A stretch of DNA of 64,000 bases from NCBI GenBank assembly GCA_023715865.1, contig JAMBOW010000002.1, forward strand, positions 806,001 to 870,000. Reading direction: 5' to 3'. Below, in pieces: positions 53,126 through 62,530 of the stretch (positions are counted from its first letter, which is position 1; the number at the start of each line of letters is the position of its first letter). Both the position numbers and the translations under genes were made by a program. This stretch comes from Neobacillus mesonae. GTDB lineage: Bacteria; Bacillota; Bacilli; Paenibacillales; Paenibacillaceae. A model generated the notes under the pieces. The model saw nothing but the letters and a program-made list of their open reading frames with translations, was not told where the DNA came from and searched no databases.

Positions 53126-56100
53126 ATGTTGCGATCACTCACTCAATTTAGAAAAAATATAACGAAACATAGACTGACATGGCTTGTCCTGATTTATTTA
53201 GCAGCTTTGATCGGAATGAGGCTGTTATGGTACACGGAGTTCTCTCCCCCAAACCAGCCTCAGGCAGTCCATGGAGAACTCGATTTAACCAACTGGAAAT
53301 TTGATAATGAACAGACAGTTACACTAAACGGGCAATGGGATTTTTACCCTGATGCATTCCTTTCGCCCGGCAGCTCTTTGAGTGGCAAGCTTACCTCGAC
53401 AAAAGTGCCCGGCTCCTTTAACGATACAAGTCCAGAATCTAATTTCGGAACTTATCGACTTCGCGTGCTTTTGCCTGATTCTAACACTTCCTATAGCATT
53501 TATATTCCACAAATCAAGACAGCCTATCGCTTATATGTTAATGGCAGCCTTTTATACGAATTGGGCCGTCCTAATGGAACTCCGAGTGGAACAATCTCTA
53601 AAGTTCTACCCTATACAGGTAGCTTTACAGCAGAAAAACCAGATATCGATATTATGATCCACGTCAGCAATTTTCACTATCATAATGAAGGCGGAATCAT
53701 TCAATCCATCAAATTTGGAACTCCATCTGCCATCATGCATGAAAAATATTTTAATGAAAATATGCAAATGCTAGTCGGCATTATTCTGCTGCTTCATATG
53801 TTATACGTCGTCATCCTGCTTTTCGTCGGCCATCGGCAAAAGGAGCTTTTTTACTTTGCCGGAATTATTCTTTTCGCTTTGACAGCCACTTTAATTGACG
53901 ATAACAAAATGCTGCTTCAATGGTTTCCGATTACGTTTGAGTGGGCAATAAGGATGAGAATTATTGCATATACGGCCCTTTCATACTGCCTTGTGTTATG
54001 TACAAAGCATCTGCTTGGCGTTAAGGGTTTTAGAAGACTAATTCAGACCTTTTCCATTTTCTTTTATTCCTATGTGGCAATTACACTGTTCTTCCCTCTG
54101 GGTTGGCTGGATTATACTTCGAAAATTTTAACCTTCTTTATGCTTTCAGCCATATTGCTCGTACCTATTATTTCAAGACAAGCCGTCAAGACGGGTCAAG
54201 AAGCAGCTATTTCCATATTGCTTGCTGGTATTGCCGTTTCGATAAATATGGTACTCAGCGGTTTCTTAAAGTTTTGGTTTAATAAAGATTTGCCTTTTTA
54301 TCCAATTGACCTTATTGTAGCGTTTGTTATCTTTGCCTCCTTTTGGTTTGTGCGCTTCACCAAAACGGCTATTCGTGCGGAAAAACAAGCCGAAGAGCTT
54401 AAAAAGGTAGACAAACAAAAAGATGAGTTTCTCGCCAATACTTCTCATGAGCTTCGAAATCCGCTGCACGCGATCATAAACATGGCTCAATCGATTATAA
54501 TTCGAACAAATAGCAAGCTAGATGCGCCTGACCATGAAGATTTGATGCTGATCACTAAAGTGGGACAACGCATGTCACATCTGCTCGATGATTTGATTGA
54601 TATTACTCTTCTCAAGGACAGCCGGATTACGCTGAATATAACAAGTGTACCTTTACCTGCAATAGCAAGGGGCGTAATCCATATGCTTAACTATATGACC
54701 GATAATAAGAACGTGGAGCTAATTAATGAAATTCCCGATTCGTTTCCTAACGTGGCAGCGGATGAAAACCGCCTTACCCAAATTATTTTTAACTTAGTAC
54801 ATAATGCTTTGAAATATACTAAGGAAGGCAGTGTTTCTCTTCGTGCAGAAGTCCTGAATGAGACTGTTTATATCCATATTGTTGATACGGGTATCGGAAT
54901 TAACGAGGAAATACAGCATAGAATTTTCCACCCTTATGAACAAGCCGATTCTAGCATCACCTCTCAGGGCAGCGGCTTAGGGCTCGGGCTAAGCATATCT
55001 AAAAACTTGGTAGAGCTTCATGGTGGAAAGCTTGCGCTTGAATCTATACCTGGGCAAGGTTCTGTCTTCACCTTTACCCTGCCACTAGGAGCAACAACAT
55101 CTAAAGAGCATGTGCTTAAGGGTGAATCAATAGAGCAGCATCAGGATCAGATGTCACAAAGTGATATGAATGGACATATAGAATCAGCAGCCTCTTTGGA
55201 GAATGATTTTAGAATCGATAACATCTCGGCGTCTATACTACTAGTTGACGATGATGCCATCAATTTGAAGGTTACAAAGTCATTGCTGGAGCTGGATAAT
55301 TACGAAGTTACAGCTGTTAAAAGTGCTGAGGAGGCCCTTAAACAAATTAGCCATAAACAATGGGATCTTGTTGTTTCCGATATCATGATGCCAGAAATGT
55401 CCGGGTATGAGCTTACCGAAATGATACGCAAAAAATTCACCATATTCGAACTGCCTGTGCTGCTACTAACGGCAAGAATTAGACCGGAGGATATTCACAC
55501 AGGGTTTTTAGCAGGAGCCAATGATTACTTGACAAAACCAGTGGAGGTGTTAGAACTACAATCGAGAGTTCGCGCTCTAATTCATTTCAAGCAATCAGTA
55601 GATGAGCAATTGCGCATGGAAGCGGCATGGCTCCAAGCTCAAATTCAGCCTCACTTTTTATTTAATACGATCAATTCGATTGCTTCGCTCAGCCTGTCAG
55701 ATCCAGATCGCATGATTACACTGCTCGAAGCATTTGGTGATTACTTAAGAGGAAGCTTTAATGCTAGGAATTTGGAGCGTCTAGTACCACTTTCTCATGA
55801 ACTTGATTTGCTGCGATCCTATCTTTACATCGAAAAAGAACGTTTTGGAGATCGATTGGAAGTCGAATGGAACCTGCCGGAGCATTTGGATGCCAAACTT
55901 CCTCCACTTACGATCCAGCCCATCGTTGAAAATGCAATTCGTCACGGTATATTAAACCGGGCAAGCGGGGGAAAGCTGACCCTATCAGCTGAGAAAGAGG
56001 AGGATTGCATCAAGTTCGTCATACATGATAATGGAGTCGGGATAGATGCGACCAAGCTGTCGACCCTATTAGATGGCAAGAATTCATCGGGGGTGGGAAT

Positions 56101-56236
56101 GACCAACACGGATCGACGTCTCAAAAAAATTTATGGACGAGGATTAACTGTTCATAGCATACCTGGAGAAGGAACAACGGTTTCCTTCATAATACCGAAC
56201 CCATCTAGAAAAGATAAAAAGAAGGAGCGAGCATGA
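53126..56236 (+). CDS. Hybrid sensor kinase: 7TM-DISM, HisKA kinase, receiver, then LytS-type kinase
   Basis: A 1036-residue sensor. After one membrane segment (about 20-37), an extracytoplasmic beta-sandwich (about 50-200; TLNGQWDFYPDAF, KVPGSFNDTSPESNFGTYRL) precedes about seven membrane helices (213-415), a 7TM-DISM layout. Kinase 1 has HisKA with His about 440 (NTSHELRNPLHAIIN) and HATPase NLVHNALKYTKEG, VDTGIGINEE. A receiver domain follows with Asp about 752 (VVSDIMMPEMSGYE). Kinase 2 is LytS-like: QAQIQPHFLFNTINSIAS (His about 842) and IQPIVENAIRHGI, HDNGVGID. Its likely partner is the BTAD regulator upstream. The ribosome binding site is weak (AAAGGG). Confidence 0.93.
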   Translation: MLRSLTQFRKNITKHRLTWLVLIYLAALIGMRLLWYTEFSPPNQPQAVHGELDLTNWKFDNEQTVTLNGQWDFYPDAFLSPGSSLSGKLTSTKVPGSFNDTSPESNFGTYRLRVLLPDSNTSYSIYIPQIKTAYRLYVNGSLLYELGRPNGTPSGTISKVLPYTGSFTAEKPDIDIMIHVSNFHYHNEGGIIQSIKFGTPSAIMHEKYFNENMQMLVGIILLLHMLYVVILLFVGHRQKELFYFAGIILFALTATLIDDNKMLLQWFPITFEWAIRMRIIAYTALSYCLVLCTKHLLGVKGFRRLIQTFSIFFYSYVAITLFFPLGWLDYTSKILTFFMLSAILLVPIISRQAVKTGQEAAISILLAGIAVSINMVLSGFLKFWFNKDLPFYPIDLIVAFVIFASFWFVRFTKTAIRAEKQAEELKKVDKQKDEFLANTSHELRNPLHAIINMAQSIIIRTNSKLDAPDHEDLMLITKVGQRMSHLLDDLIDITLLKDSRITLNITSVPLPAIARGVIHMLNYMTDNKNVELINEIPDSFPNVAADENRLTQIIFNLVHNALKYTKEGSVSLRAEVLNETVYIHIVDTGIGINEEIQHRIFHPYEQADSSITSQGSGLGLGLSISKNLVELHGGKLALESIPGQGSVFTFTLPLGATTSKEHVLKGESIEQHQDQMSQSDMNGHIESAASLENDFRIDNISASILLVDDDAINLKVTKSLLELDNYEVTAVKSAEEALKQISHKQWDLVVSDIMMPEMSGYELTEMIRKKFTIFELPVLLLTARIRPEDIHTGFLAGANDYLTKPVEVLELQSRVRALIHFKQSVDEQLRMEAAWLQAQIQPHFLFNTINSIASLSLSDPDRMITLLEAFGDYLRGSFNARNLERLVPLSHELDLLRSYLYIEKERFGDRLEVEWNLPEHLDAKLPPLTIQPIVENAIRHGILNRASGGKLTLSAEKEEDCIKFVIHDNGVGIDATKLSTLLDGKNSSGVGMTNTDRRLKKIYGRGLTVHSIPGEGTTVSFIIPNPSRKDKKKERA

Positions 56237-56258
56237 TATGCCGCTCCTTCTTTCTTTT
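56221..56258 (+). terminator. Rho-independent terminator of the signalling cluster
   Basis: GAAGGAGCG / CGCTCCTTC overlaps the end of the kinase gene and is followed by TTTCTTTT. Confidence 0.88.
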
Positions 56259-56432
56259 ACTTCTGAGAAATTAGTCATTCCTCCTCTCATATTACTTGTT
56301 GTTTATATAGCTTCTATTTTGATGCCTATTTTTCGCCCGCTCCTCTGACTCAATGCCGTAACTTAGAATTGTATATTTTTTGTATATTTCCCCCTGTTAT
56401 TCTTTCATCTTGACAATACATAAGAGGAGGAT

Positions 56433-59400
56433 ATGCAGCAAATGAGAAGAAAAATGAGCATCGTAATCATTGCTTTTATGCTGATTACGCAATTAATGCA
56501 AGGATTTGTGTTTACACCATCTTTGCATGCTCAAGATGTGTCCGCAGACGAGGCTCTTGCTTCCGAGGCTTCGGTGATAGAGTCCCCCCCATCCGATGAC
56601 ACGGAAACTCCAGCGGATACTGATTCAGGTGAAGTAACAGTGCCTGATACGATAGATCCGGAGGTTACCGCACCTGCTGAGGAAAGCTCTGAGGACATTA
56701 CGGAGGATCCAGACACTGATTCAGCCGGAGCAGAGGAACCAGGCGATATGACCAATTTAACGAATGCGTCTGCTGGCTCTGAGATAACCGAAAATCTTAT
56801 CAAAGACGTTCAAATGTATAATGAGGAGCCGGCTTACGATGGAAATGGTAAGCTTGAGATTCAAGGGGATAAACTTGAGGATATACGTCCGAATCTTAAT
56901 GATAAGGTTGCTGTCGTCTTCACATGGGGACTTCCAAATGACTCACACAGCTACACTGACGGCTCCACTTATACATTTCATATGCCAGACAAATTTCAAA
57001 TTGGATCCGAACTGAGAGGCCCATTGGATGGCGGTGTTGGAGACTACGTGGTTTATCCAAATGGAGAAGTAACGTTTATTTTTAACGAGGAGATTACGGG
57101 TGCACAGCTAGAGGGTATCTTCTATGTTTGGGTACAATTTGACGGAAGCAAACTAGGCAGTGGACTGGAGCAGCCTATTGATTTTAGCTCGGTTGGACAA
57201 GATGTCATTCATGTGCATTTTGCTAATACTGCAGCAAATAAACTTACGAAAACTGGTGTTGCGAACAAGAACAGTTTTAATTCAGATGAAATCATATGGA
57301 CCGTCGATTTTAATCAGGGTGAGAAAGAAATCAAAAATGCAGTTCTTGAGGATACCCTTCCAGATGACTTACCGCTTAAGGGAAACATTGAACTCCGGCA
57401 GTTGGAGGTTCAATTAGACGGAACAATAACAGCAGGAAATATTGTTAGAAATGAATCAGAGTTCCCTATTCACCTTGGAGATATCCATAACGGTTACAGG
57501 GTTACTTATACAACTAGCATTAAAGCCCCGACAACGGCTCCATTCACGAACCGTGTTTATGAGAATCAAGCTGACCTAACCGGTGATAACGGGTACTATG
57601 AAACCGCAAGCGGTAAAGTAACCGTAAGCTTTAACGAGCCTTTAAATAAGTCCGGGCAAGACAGTGCATACGATCCGGTTACCCAGACTATCACTTGGAA
57701 AGTTCAGTTTAATTATAATCAGCAAGCTCTCTCTCAGACCAATGCATGGATTGAAGATCAATTTGATGCTTCCCAGAAGCTAGTCGATAATTCAGTCAAA
57801 GTATACCAAATGGATATCGATGACAGCGGCAAAGCAACACGCTCCGGCCAAGTGGATTTAAATAACTATACCGTAACTAAAAATACCGCCGGCTTCAGGC
57901 TGCAGTTTAACGAGGCTATCTCCTCGGCTTATGAAATTGAATATCAGACCCAGGCCAAGGAACGAGTCTATGAAAACACCACGGTCAACAATACGATAAC
58001 AATGTATGATGGAACAACGAAAAAAACACAAAAGAACATTCAAGAGATCATTTTTGCCAAGAGTGTAAAAAACGAAGATTTCAATAAAAAAGAAATAGAG
58101 TGGAACCTCATTCTCAATCGTGATCTGAAAGAGATGACGGATGTTCTTATTACGGATAACTACGAAGGCCGACATATGCAGCTCATTCAGAATAGCCTCC
58201 AAATTAATGGTGCTAAAAGTGATCAGTTTGAACTTGTAGCCAATCCAGATGATCCGGAATACCGTAAAGGTTTCATTATTCGACTAAAGAATGACGCCTC
58301 CATCAGCACTTTGCATGAAATCACTTATAAGACAAGCTTCGATCCAACAGCAGGAATGCCAACAAATAACGAATATCGAAATACGGCTGAACTGAATTGG
58401 AAAGAATCAGACGTATCACAGACACGAATTACAAAATCGGCTGTAGTTAATCCACAAAACTACACGATTGATAACGGGAATAAAAATGGCGAATACAGCG
58501 CTAAAGACAAATCTATTACGTGGACAATTGATGCGAATTACAATCTGTATGATATTCAAGATGCTATTATTAGGGATGAGTACACCGGAAATCAATCCTT
58601 TGTTCCTGGCTCCTTGAAAGTAAACAAGCTGGAGTTACAAGGGGAAAATAATGTCACCGACATTGGTGATGAGGTTTCTCTCACCCCAGAACAGTTCCAG
58701 CTCAATTCTGACGGCAAGGGCTTCCAGATCAATCTTGGAAGTATCGGTAAGACAGCCTACCGGGTTGTGTATAAGACAAGCCTGGATGGCGAGTTTGATG
58801 TAGACGGCACCTACTCTAATCATGCAACCCTTAGTGATGGTGAAAACGGACCGATCCGATTTGAAAAGTCTAGCCAGGTTACGCCTGCACACGGTGGCAT
58901 TTATGTGAGTAAAACGGGCAAACAAGAAGGTACAAGTGACATTGCCTCCTGGACAGTAAATATTAATCCAAGCCAATCTTATATAGCATCTGGTTCTAAG
59001 CTAACGGACACTTTATCAGATAATCAGATCTTACTATCCGACTCATTAAAGCTGTACAAGACAGATCTGCCTGCGAACAATAGCGGTAATGTGTCAATTA
59101 AATCGGGTCTGGTTGATCCCGATGACTATGAACTGATAGTTGAAGGCAACACATTTACTTTTACTTTTAAACATCCTTTAAAAACTGCATTCATCTTAGA
59201 ATATAAATCTTATATTAATGCAGGCAGCGGCGACAGAATCAGTAATCAGGTTGCGTTTGCAGGTCAGACTTCTTCCGTGAAGGGATCAGACCAGCTGGAA
59301 GGATTTCAAGTCTACCTGGCTGGAGCAGGCGGAGGAGCATCCACTGGATCTGACAAGATGAAGATCAAGAAGGTAGATGATACAGGTCTCCCACTGAAAG

Positions 59401-60989
59401 GGGTAGTCTTCCAAATTTACAATGCTTCAGGAACGACCTTGCTGGAAACTCTGGAGCCGACGGATGAAGATGGAGAAACGGTTACTGCTCGAAATTATCG
59501 CTATAATGACCAAACTAATGGATTACCGTACAAACTGAAGGAAGTCTCTGCACCAGCTGGTTATTTACCTGATGCGGAGTACGGAGCTCTTACAGGTAAA
59601 GCGATAGAGTTTAAAGATCCAAATCAGTCATTTGAAATTATAAACGAGAAAATTCGCCAAGGCTTTGAATTATCAAAGGTTGACGCAATGGATACCCGCA
59701 TTAAACTGTCTGGCGCAGTCTTTGAGTTATATTTCATAAACCCGCAAGGCGAGTCATCTCTTATCGATACTTTAACAACAGACGAAAATGGAAGAATTCC
59801 CAAGGGTGAGCTCACGCCAGGTAATTATGAGCTGATAGAAAAAACAGCCCCTCCATATTACACAGTAGATGCAACTCCAATTCCATTTACGATTGCAGCT
59901 AATCAGACTCAAATCGTATCGTTGACCCATCGGAATACACAGGGTACTGATGGAGTCCTGATTGTTACTAAAGTAAATGCTAAGGATCAAGCTGTATTGA
60001 GCGGGGTTGAATTTGAACTCCGTGATCGCACAGGTTCCGTCATTGCGACTAAAGTAACGGATTTAAACGGTGTTGCTCAATTCGACAATCTACCTTACGG
60101 TCTTTACACATTGGTAGAAACAAAGGCGGATGGCTTTGTTATAGAGGTTCCGGAAACACCGGTATCTATTATAAAATCAGAAACCCATTTAACTATTGAA
60201 AATAAAGAAAATGATCGATCGGTGAAGTTGATCAAATACAACAGCACGAAATCCAAACTGCTTCAAGGAGCTGTTTTTGAGTTACGGGCACAAACTGCTT
60301 TGATGGACCCAAATGGTGATTGGATGTTTCAGACGGCAACAGATATAGATGAAGCCCTGCTTACAACCAATCAAAATGGTGAGCTTTACCTTGAGGACCT
60401 GGAACCGAATATATATCAGCTTGTTGAAGTTAAGGCACCTGCAGGATATGTACTAGACAGCACGCCTGTAGAGTTTGAGATTACTGACAGACAGACAGAA
60501 ACAGTAGTCGTTGAAAAGACAAATCAAGCGATTTCCTTACCTGGTGGTCCAAGTGAGCCTTCAAATCCTGGACAACCATCTCCGGAAACGCCAAATTCTA
60601 ATACGGATTCAAGCCCTGGCCTAGAAACACCTGCTCCGGATGATGAAACTACAGGAGTAAATCCTGAAATCCCAACCGTTCCGGACTCAGGAGATTCTTC
60701 TCCAGAGCCTTCAGATCCAAGTGTGCCTAGTAATGAGGAAGAGCCATCTGTAGGAAATGAAGGTGATGAACTAACAACTGATACTAGTGGGGGTTCAGAT
60801 ACATCGGATACAGATACTAATGAAATTGCTGGAGCTCAGAATGGTATAAATAAAATATCTCAAGGCATGCTGCCTAAGACTGGAGAAGAAAGTCGCCTTG
60901 GTTTTATGGTGACTGGTACACTCCTAATCATGCTAGGCTGCTGGGGATTCTTTTACTCCCGACGGAAAGCTTTAAATCTGAAACAATAG
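56433..60989 (+). CDS. LPXTG-anchored surface adhesin with collagen-binding-type and SpaA/Cna-B domains
   Basis: A 1518-residue wall protein. A signal peptide (IVIIAFMLITQLMQGFVF, cut near TPSLHA) precedes an acidic Thr/Ser/Pro stretch (about 35-115). A first adhesin domain (VVFTWGLPNDSHSYTDG, about 163) is followed by five modules of about 135-143 residues. Each opens with a W-x-V/I-x-x-N motif: IIWTVDFN (287), ITWKVQFN (418), IEWNLILN (553), ITWTIDAN (694), ASWTVNIN (837). Four SpaA/Cna-B domains start near 974, 1077, 1174 and 1263, each with a K-V-D/N-type Lys strand and a YxLxE motif that fits isopeptide bonds. A Pro/Ser/Thr/Glu region leads to LPKTG (1480-1484), a membrane helix and a basic tail. 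GAGGAGG is two bases before the first ATG; the ATG at 56442 is equally possible. Confidence 0.93.
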   Translation: MQQMRRKMSIVIIAFMLITQLMQGFVFTPSLHAQDVSADEALASEASVIESPPSDDTETPADTDSGEVTVPDTIDPEVTAPAEESSEDITEDPDTDSAGAEEPGDMTNLTNASAGSEITENLIKDVQMYNEEPAYDGNGKLEIQGDKLEDIRPNLNDKVAVVFTWGLPNDSHSYTDGSTYTFHMPDKFQIGSELRGPLDGGVGDYVVYPNGEVTFIFNEEITGAQLEGIFYVWVQFDGSKLGSGLEQPIDFSSVGQDVIHVHFANTAANKLTKTGVANKNSFNSDEIIWTVDFNQGEKEIKNAVLEDTLPDDLPLKGNIELRQLEVQLDGTITAGNIVRNESEFPIHLGDIHNGYRVTYTTSIKAPTTAPFTNRVYENQADLTGDNGYYETASGKVTVSFNEPLNKSGQDSAYDPVTQTITWKVQFNYNQQALSQTNAWIEDQFDASQKLVDNSVKVYQMDIDDSGKATRSGQVDLNNYTVTKNTAGFRLQFNEAISSAYEIEYQTQAKERVYENTTVNNTITMYDGTTKKTQKNIQEIIFAKSVKNEDFNKKEIEWNLILNRDLKEMTDVLITDNYEGRHMQLIQNSLQINGAKSDQFELVANPDDPEYRKGFIIRLKNDASISTLHEITYKTSFDPTAGMPTNNEYRNTAELNWKESDVSQTRITKSAVVNPQNYTIDNGNKNGEYSAKDKSITWTIDANYNLYDIQDAIIRDEYTGNQSFVPGSLKVNKLELQGENNVTDIGDEVSLTPEQFQLNSDGKGFQINLGSIGKTAYRVVYKTSLDGEFDVDGTYSNHATLSDGENGPIRFEKSSQVTPAHGGIYVSKTGKQEGTSDIASWTVNINPSQSYIASGSKLTDTLSDNQILLSDSLKLYKTDLPANNSGNVSIKSGLVDPDDYELIVEGNTFTFTFKHPLKTAFILEYKSYINAGSGDRISNQVAFAGQTSSVKGSDQLEGFQVYLAGAGGGASTGSDKMKIKKVDDTGLPLKGVVFQIYNASGTTLLETLEPTDEDGETVTARNYRYNDQTNGLPYKLKEVSAPAGYLPDAEYGALTGKAIEFKDPNQSFEIINEKIRQGFELSKVDAMDTRIKLSGAVFELYFINPQGESSLIDTLTTDENGRIPKGELTPGNYELIEKTAPPYYTVDATPIPFTIAANQTQIVSLTHRNTQGTDGVLIVTKVNAKDQAVLSGVEFELRDRTGSVIATKVTDLNGVAQFDNLPYGLYTLVETKADGFVIEVPETPVSIIKSETHLTIENKENDRSVKLIKYNSTKSKLLQGAVFELRAQTALMDPNGDWMFQTATDIDEALLTTNQNGELYLEDLEPNIYQLVEVKAPAGYVLDSTPVEFEITDRQTETVVVEKTNQAISLPGGPSEPSNPGQPSPETPNSNTDSSPGLETPAPDDETTGVNPEIPTVPDSGDSSPEPSDPSVPSNEEEPSVGNEGDELTTDTSGGSDTSDTDTNEIAGAQNGINKISQGMLPKTGEESRLGFMVTGTLLIMLGCWGFFYSRRKALNLKQ

Positions 60990-61032
60990 GTATGATCTGT
61001 ATAACTCATCAGATTTTATAACCGGTTCATGT

Positions 61033-61098
61033 AAAAAAACACCCTGAGTATCCACATGGAGATTTCTGGTCCCCGTGTGAAATACCAGTGGTGTTTTT
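61033..61098. terminator. Long bidirectional terminator between adhesin and sortase genes
   Basis: AAAAACACC..CTG..TATcCACA pairs with TGTGaAATACCAGtGGTGTTTTT over a long, interrupted stem. A and T runs on both sides suit termination of both convergent genes. Confidence 0.88.
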
Positions 61099-61109
61099 AA
61101 TTTGTAAAT

Positions 61110-61760
61110 TTAAAATATATCATGTCCATAGACATTTTCTTTAACATGGACCGCCCTTACAATCAGCCGATGCGTCGGATTTATTAATGGATCACAAGTA
61201 ATTAATGTAAGCACCTCTCCCAGCTGCGGATCTTCAAGTACGGACAGATCCGTCGGTTCCACGATGGATATCTTATCCACTGTGTATGTAGTTCGTGTTT
61301 GGTCTGTCAAAGTTACCTCCATTTGATCGCCAATCTCGAGCTCGCCCAAACGATTGAATAAACGCCCTTTTTTATGTGCACGATGGGCCGCTATTGCGGC
61401 GTTGCCTTCTTCTCCAATGGGTGACGTTTCCACGAGATGCGCTGCAGCTATCTTCATGTTGTCCTCTGTAGCATCCTCAAGAATCGGTAAACGGATATCA
61501 ATCTTATCAATTTCAATGATTCCAATGGCACCTGAAGATATGTCCTGCTGTTCTTCCTCATCATTTGTTTTGGGTTCCATGTCGATAGGCTCCAGCTGAG
61601 CTTGTTCAAATATGTGATTGACTTTAGATAAATCCGATTGGAGCAGCTCCAGCTCAGTTATGACCTTGGCCTGCTGCCAGTCATAATATCTTTCCTGCAG
61701 AAATGGGAAAACAATAATAGATATCCCCAGAAAAATGAGCAAAGAATATATCATCTTCAT
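61110..61760 (-). CDS. Class D-like sortase
   Basis: A 216-residue transpeptidase with an N-terminal membrane anchor (IYSLLIFLGISIIVFPFL) and an acidic linker (TNDEEEQQDIS). The catalytic core has IGIIEIDKIDIRLPILEDAT, the catalytic His in NAAIAAHRAHKKGRLFNRL, the Cys in LTLITCDPL, and the Arg in HRLIVRAVH. The IPxxDVxLPI-like opening and the TLxTC form suit class D. Such enzymes cut LPXTG substrates and attach them to peptidoglycan. The adjacent LPKTG adhesin is the obvious candidate substrate, though the genes are convergent and not in one operon. The start is ATG with AGGGGC upstream. Confidence 0.92.
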   Translation of the reverse strand: MKMIYSLLIFLGISIIVFPFLQERYYDWQQAKVITELELLQSDLSKVNHIFEQAQLEPIDMEPKTNDEEEQQDISSGAIGIIEIDKIDIRLPILEDATEDNMKIAAAHLVETSPIGEEGNAAIAAHRAHKKGRLFNRLGELEIGDQMEVTLTDQTRTTYTVDKISIVEPTDLSVLEDPQLGEVLTLITCDPLINPTHRLIVRAVHVKENVYGHDIF

Positions 61761-61943
61761 TGTAATAGCCCCTTTGTTAATAAATGATTAGTTTTTGAAT
61801 CTATATTATTTGGATCACATATACAAAAACTGAACAAGCCCAAAGTCCCCCCCCTTGCAGCCGTTTTGGCATGTTCTAATCAGAATAAATGACCCTTCCC
61901 TTATGTTTCATGCAAAATTGTCTCATTAACTAGACAACTGAAA

Positions 61944-61976
61944 ATGGAGCAGTTGCCAATTGGCAAACTGCTCCAT
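61944..61976. terminator. Hairpin terminator between sortase and GNAT genes
   Basis: ATGGAGCAGTTGCCAA / TTGGCAAACTGCTCCAT is a near-perfect palindrome with almost no loop. It is flanked by A-rich sequence on the left and TGTTTTGTT on the right. It lies about 75 bases past the GNAT stop codon. Confidence 0.6.
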
Positions 61977-61986
61977 GCTGTTTTGT

Positions 61987-62010
61987 TCTAACATATCCCG
62001 TTAGTTTAAC
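61987..62010. repeat. Diverged copy of the dispersed palindromic repeat
   Basis: TCTAACATATCCCGTTAGTTTA carries CTAAC and GTTAG arms around ATATCCC. It is the weakest of the four copies. Confidence 0.35.
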
Positions 62011-62049
62011 GATTTTTTTAATACTTCACTTCGTTTCAAGGATGAAGCT

Positions 62050-62415
62050 CTAACTAAAATTTGCAAACGCTACAGTTGATCCCTCGTCACAAGATTGGAA
62101 CTCATTTTTTTCATAAAAGTGTCTTACATCTGGCGCTTCTTCAGTTAATAGAACCTTTTGACGAACATTGCTATACTTCCTAAGAATCGATTGCATTAGT
62201 TGAGTAGCAATTCCTTGATTCTGATAATTATTTAATACAAGAATATCTTGGATATAGATGATTGTTAATCCATCACCAACCACACGAATTAGACCAACCA
62301 GTTCTTCTCCATTCCAAGCAGATATAACGTCTAACGACTGTAACACAGCTTGCTGAAGAACAATTAGATCTTTTGTATAAGCATACCAGTGCACATCATT
62401 ATATAATTTTTCCAA
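62050..62415 (-). CDS. GNAT N-acetyltransferase with anomalous start
   Basis: The confident frame runs from a TTG at 62415 (121 residues): LYNDVHWYAYTKDLIVLQQA, ELVGLIRVVGDGLTIIYIQD, and the acetyl-CoA loop NYQNQGIATQLMQSILRKY. It resembles the small GNAT enzymes found near regulator genes in Bacillales; the substrate is unknown. The strong site GAGGAGG lies at about 62453-62459 and the same frame is open from there (INGLEFHDIEQL before EKLYND), but that stretch has no ATG, GTG or TTG in frame, only ATA. The ATG nearest the site is shifted and stops after seven codons. Either an ATA start is used or the original start was lost. Confidence 0.75.
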   Translation of the reverse strand: MEKLYNDVHWYAYTKDLIVLQQAVLQSLDVISAWNGEELVGLIRVVGDGLTIIYIQDILVLNNYQNQGIATQLMQSILRKYSNVRQKVLLTEEAPDVRHFYEKNEFQSCDEGSTVAFANFS

Positions 62416-62530
62416 CTGCTCTATATCGTGAAATTCAAGTCCATTTATTTTTCCTCCTCAAAATATTATTTTTTGAGTTGTTCCATAATTTATCCACTGT
62501 CTTAAGCCCCTTTAAACGTCTTATGTATGA

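Noticed and set aside
61354..61599. Plus-strand frame inside the sortase gene
   Set aside because: It is antisense to the catalytic core of the sortase and has no start signal.
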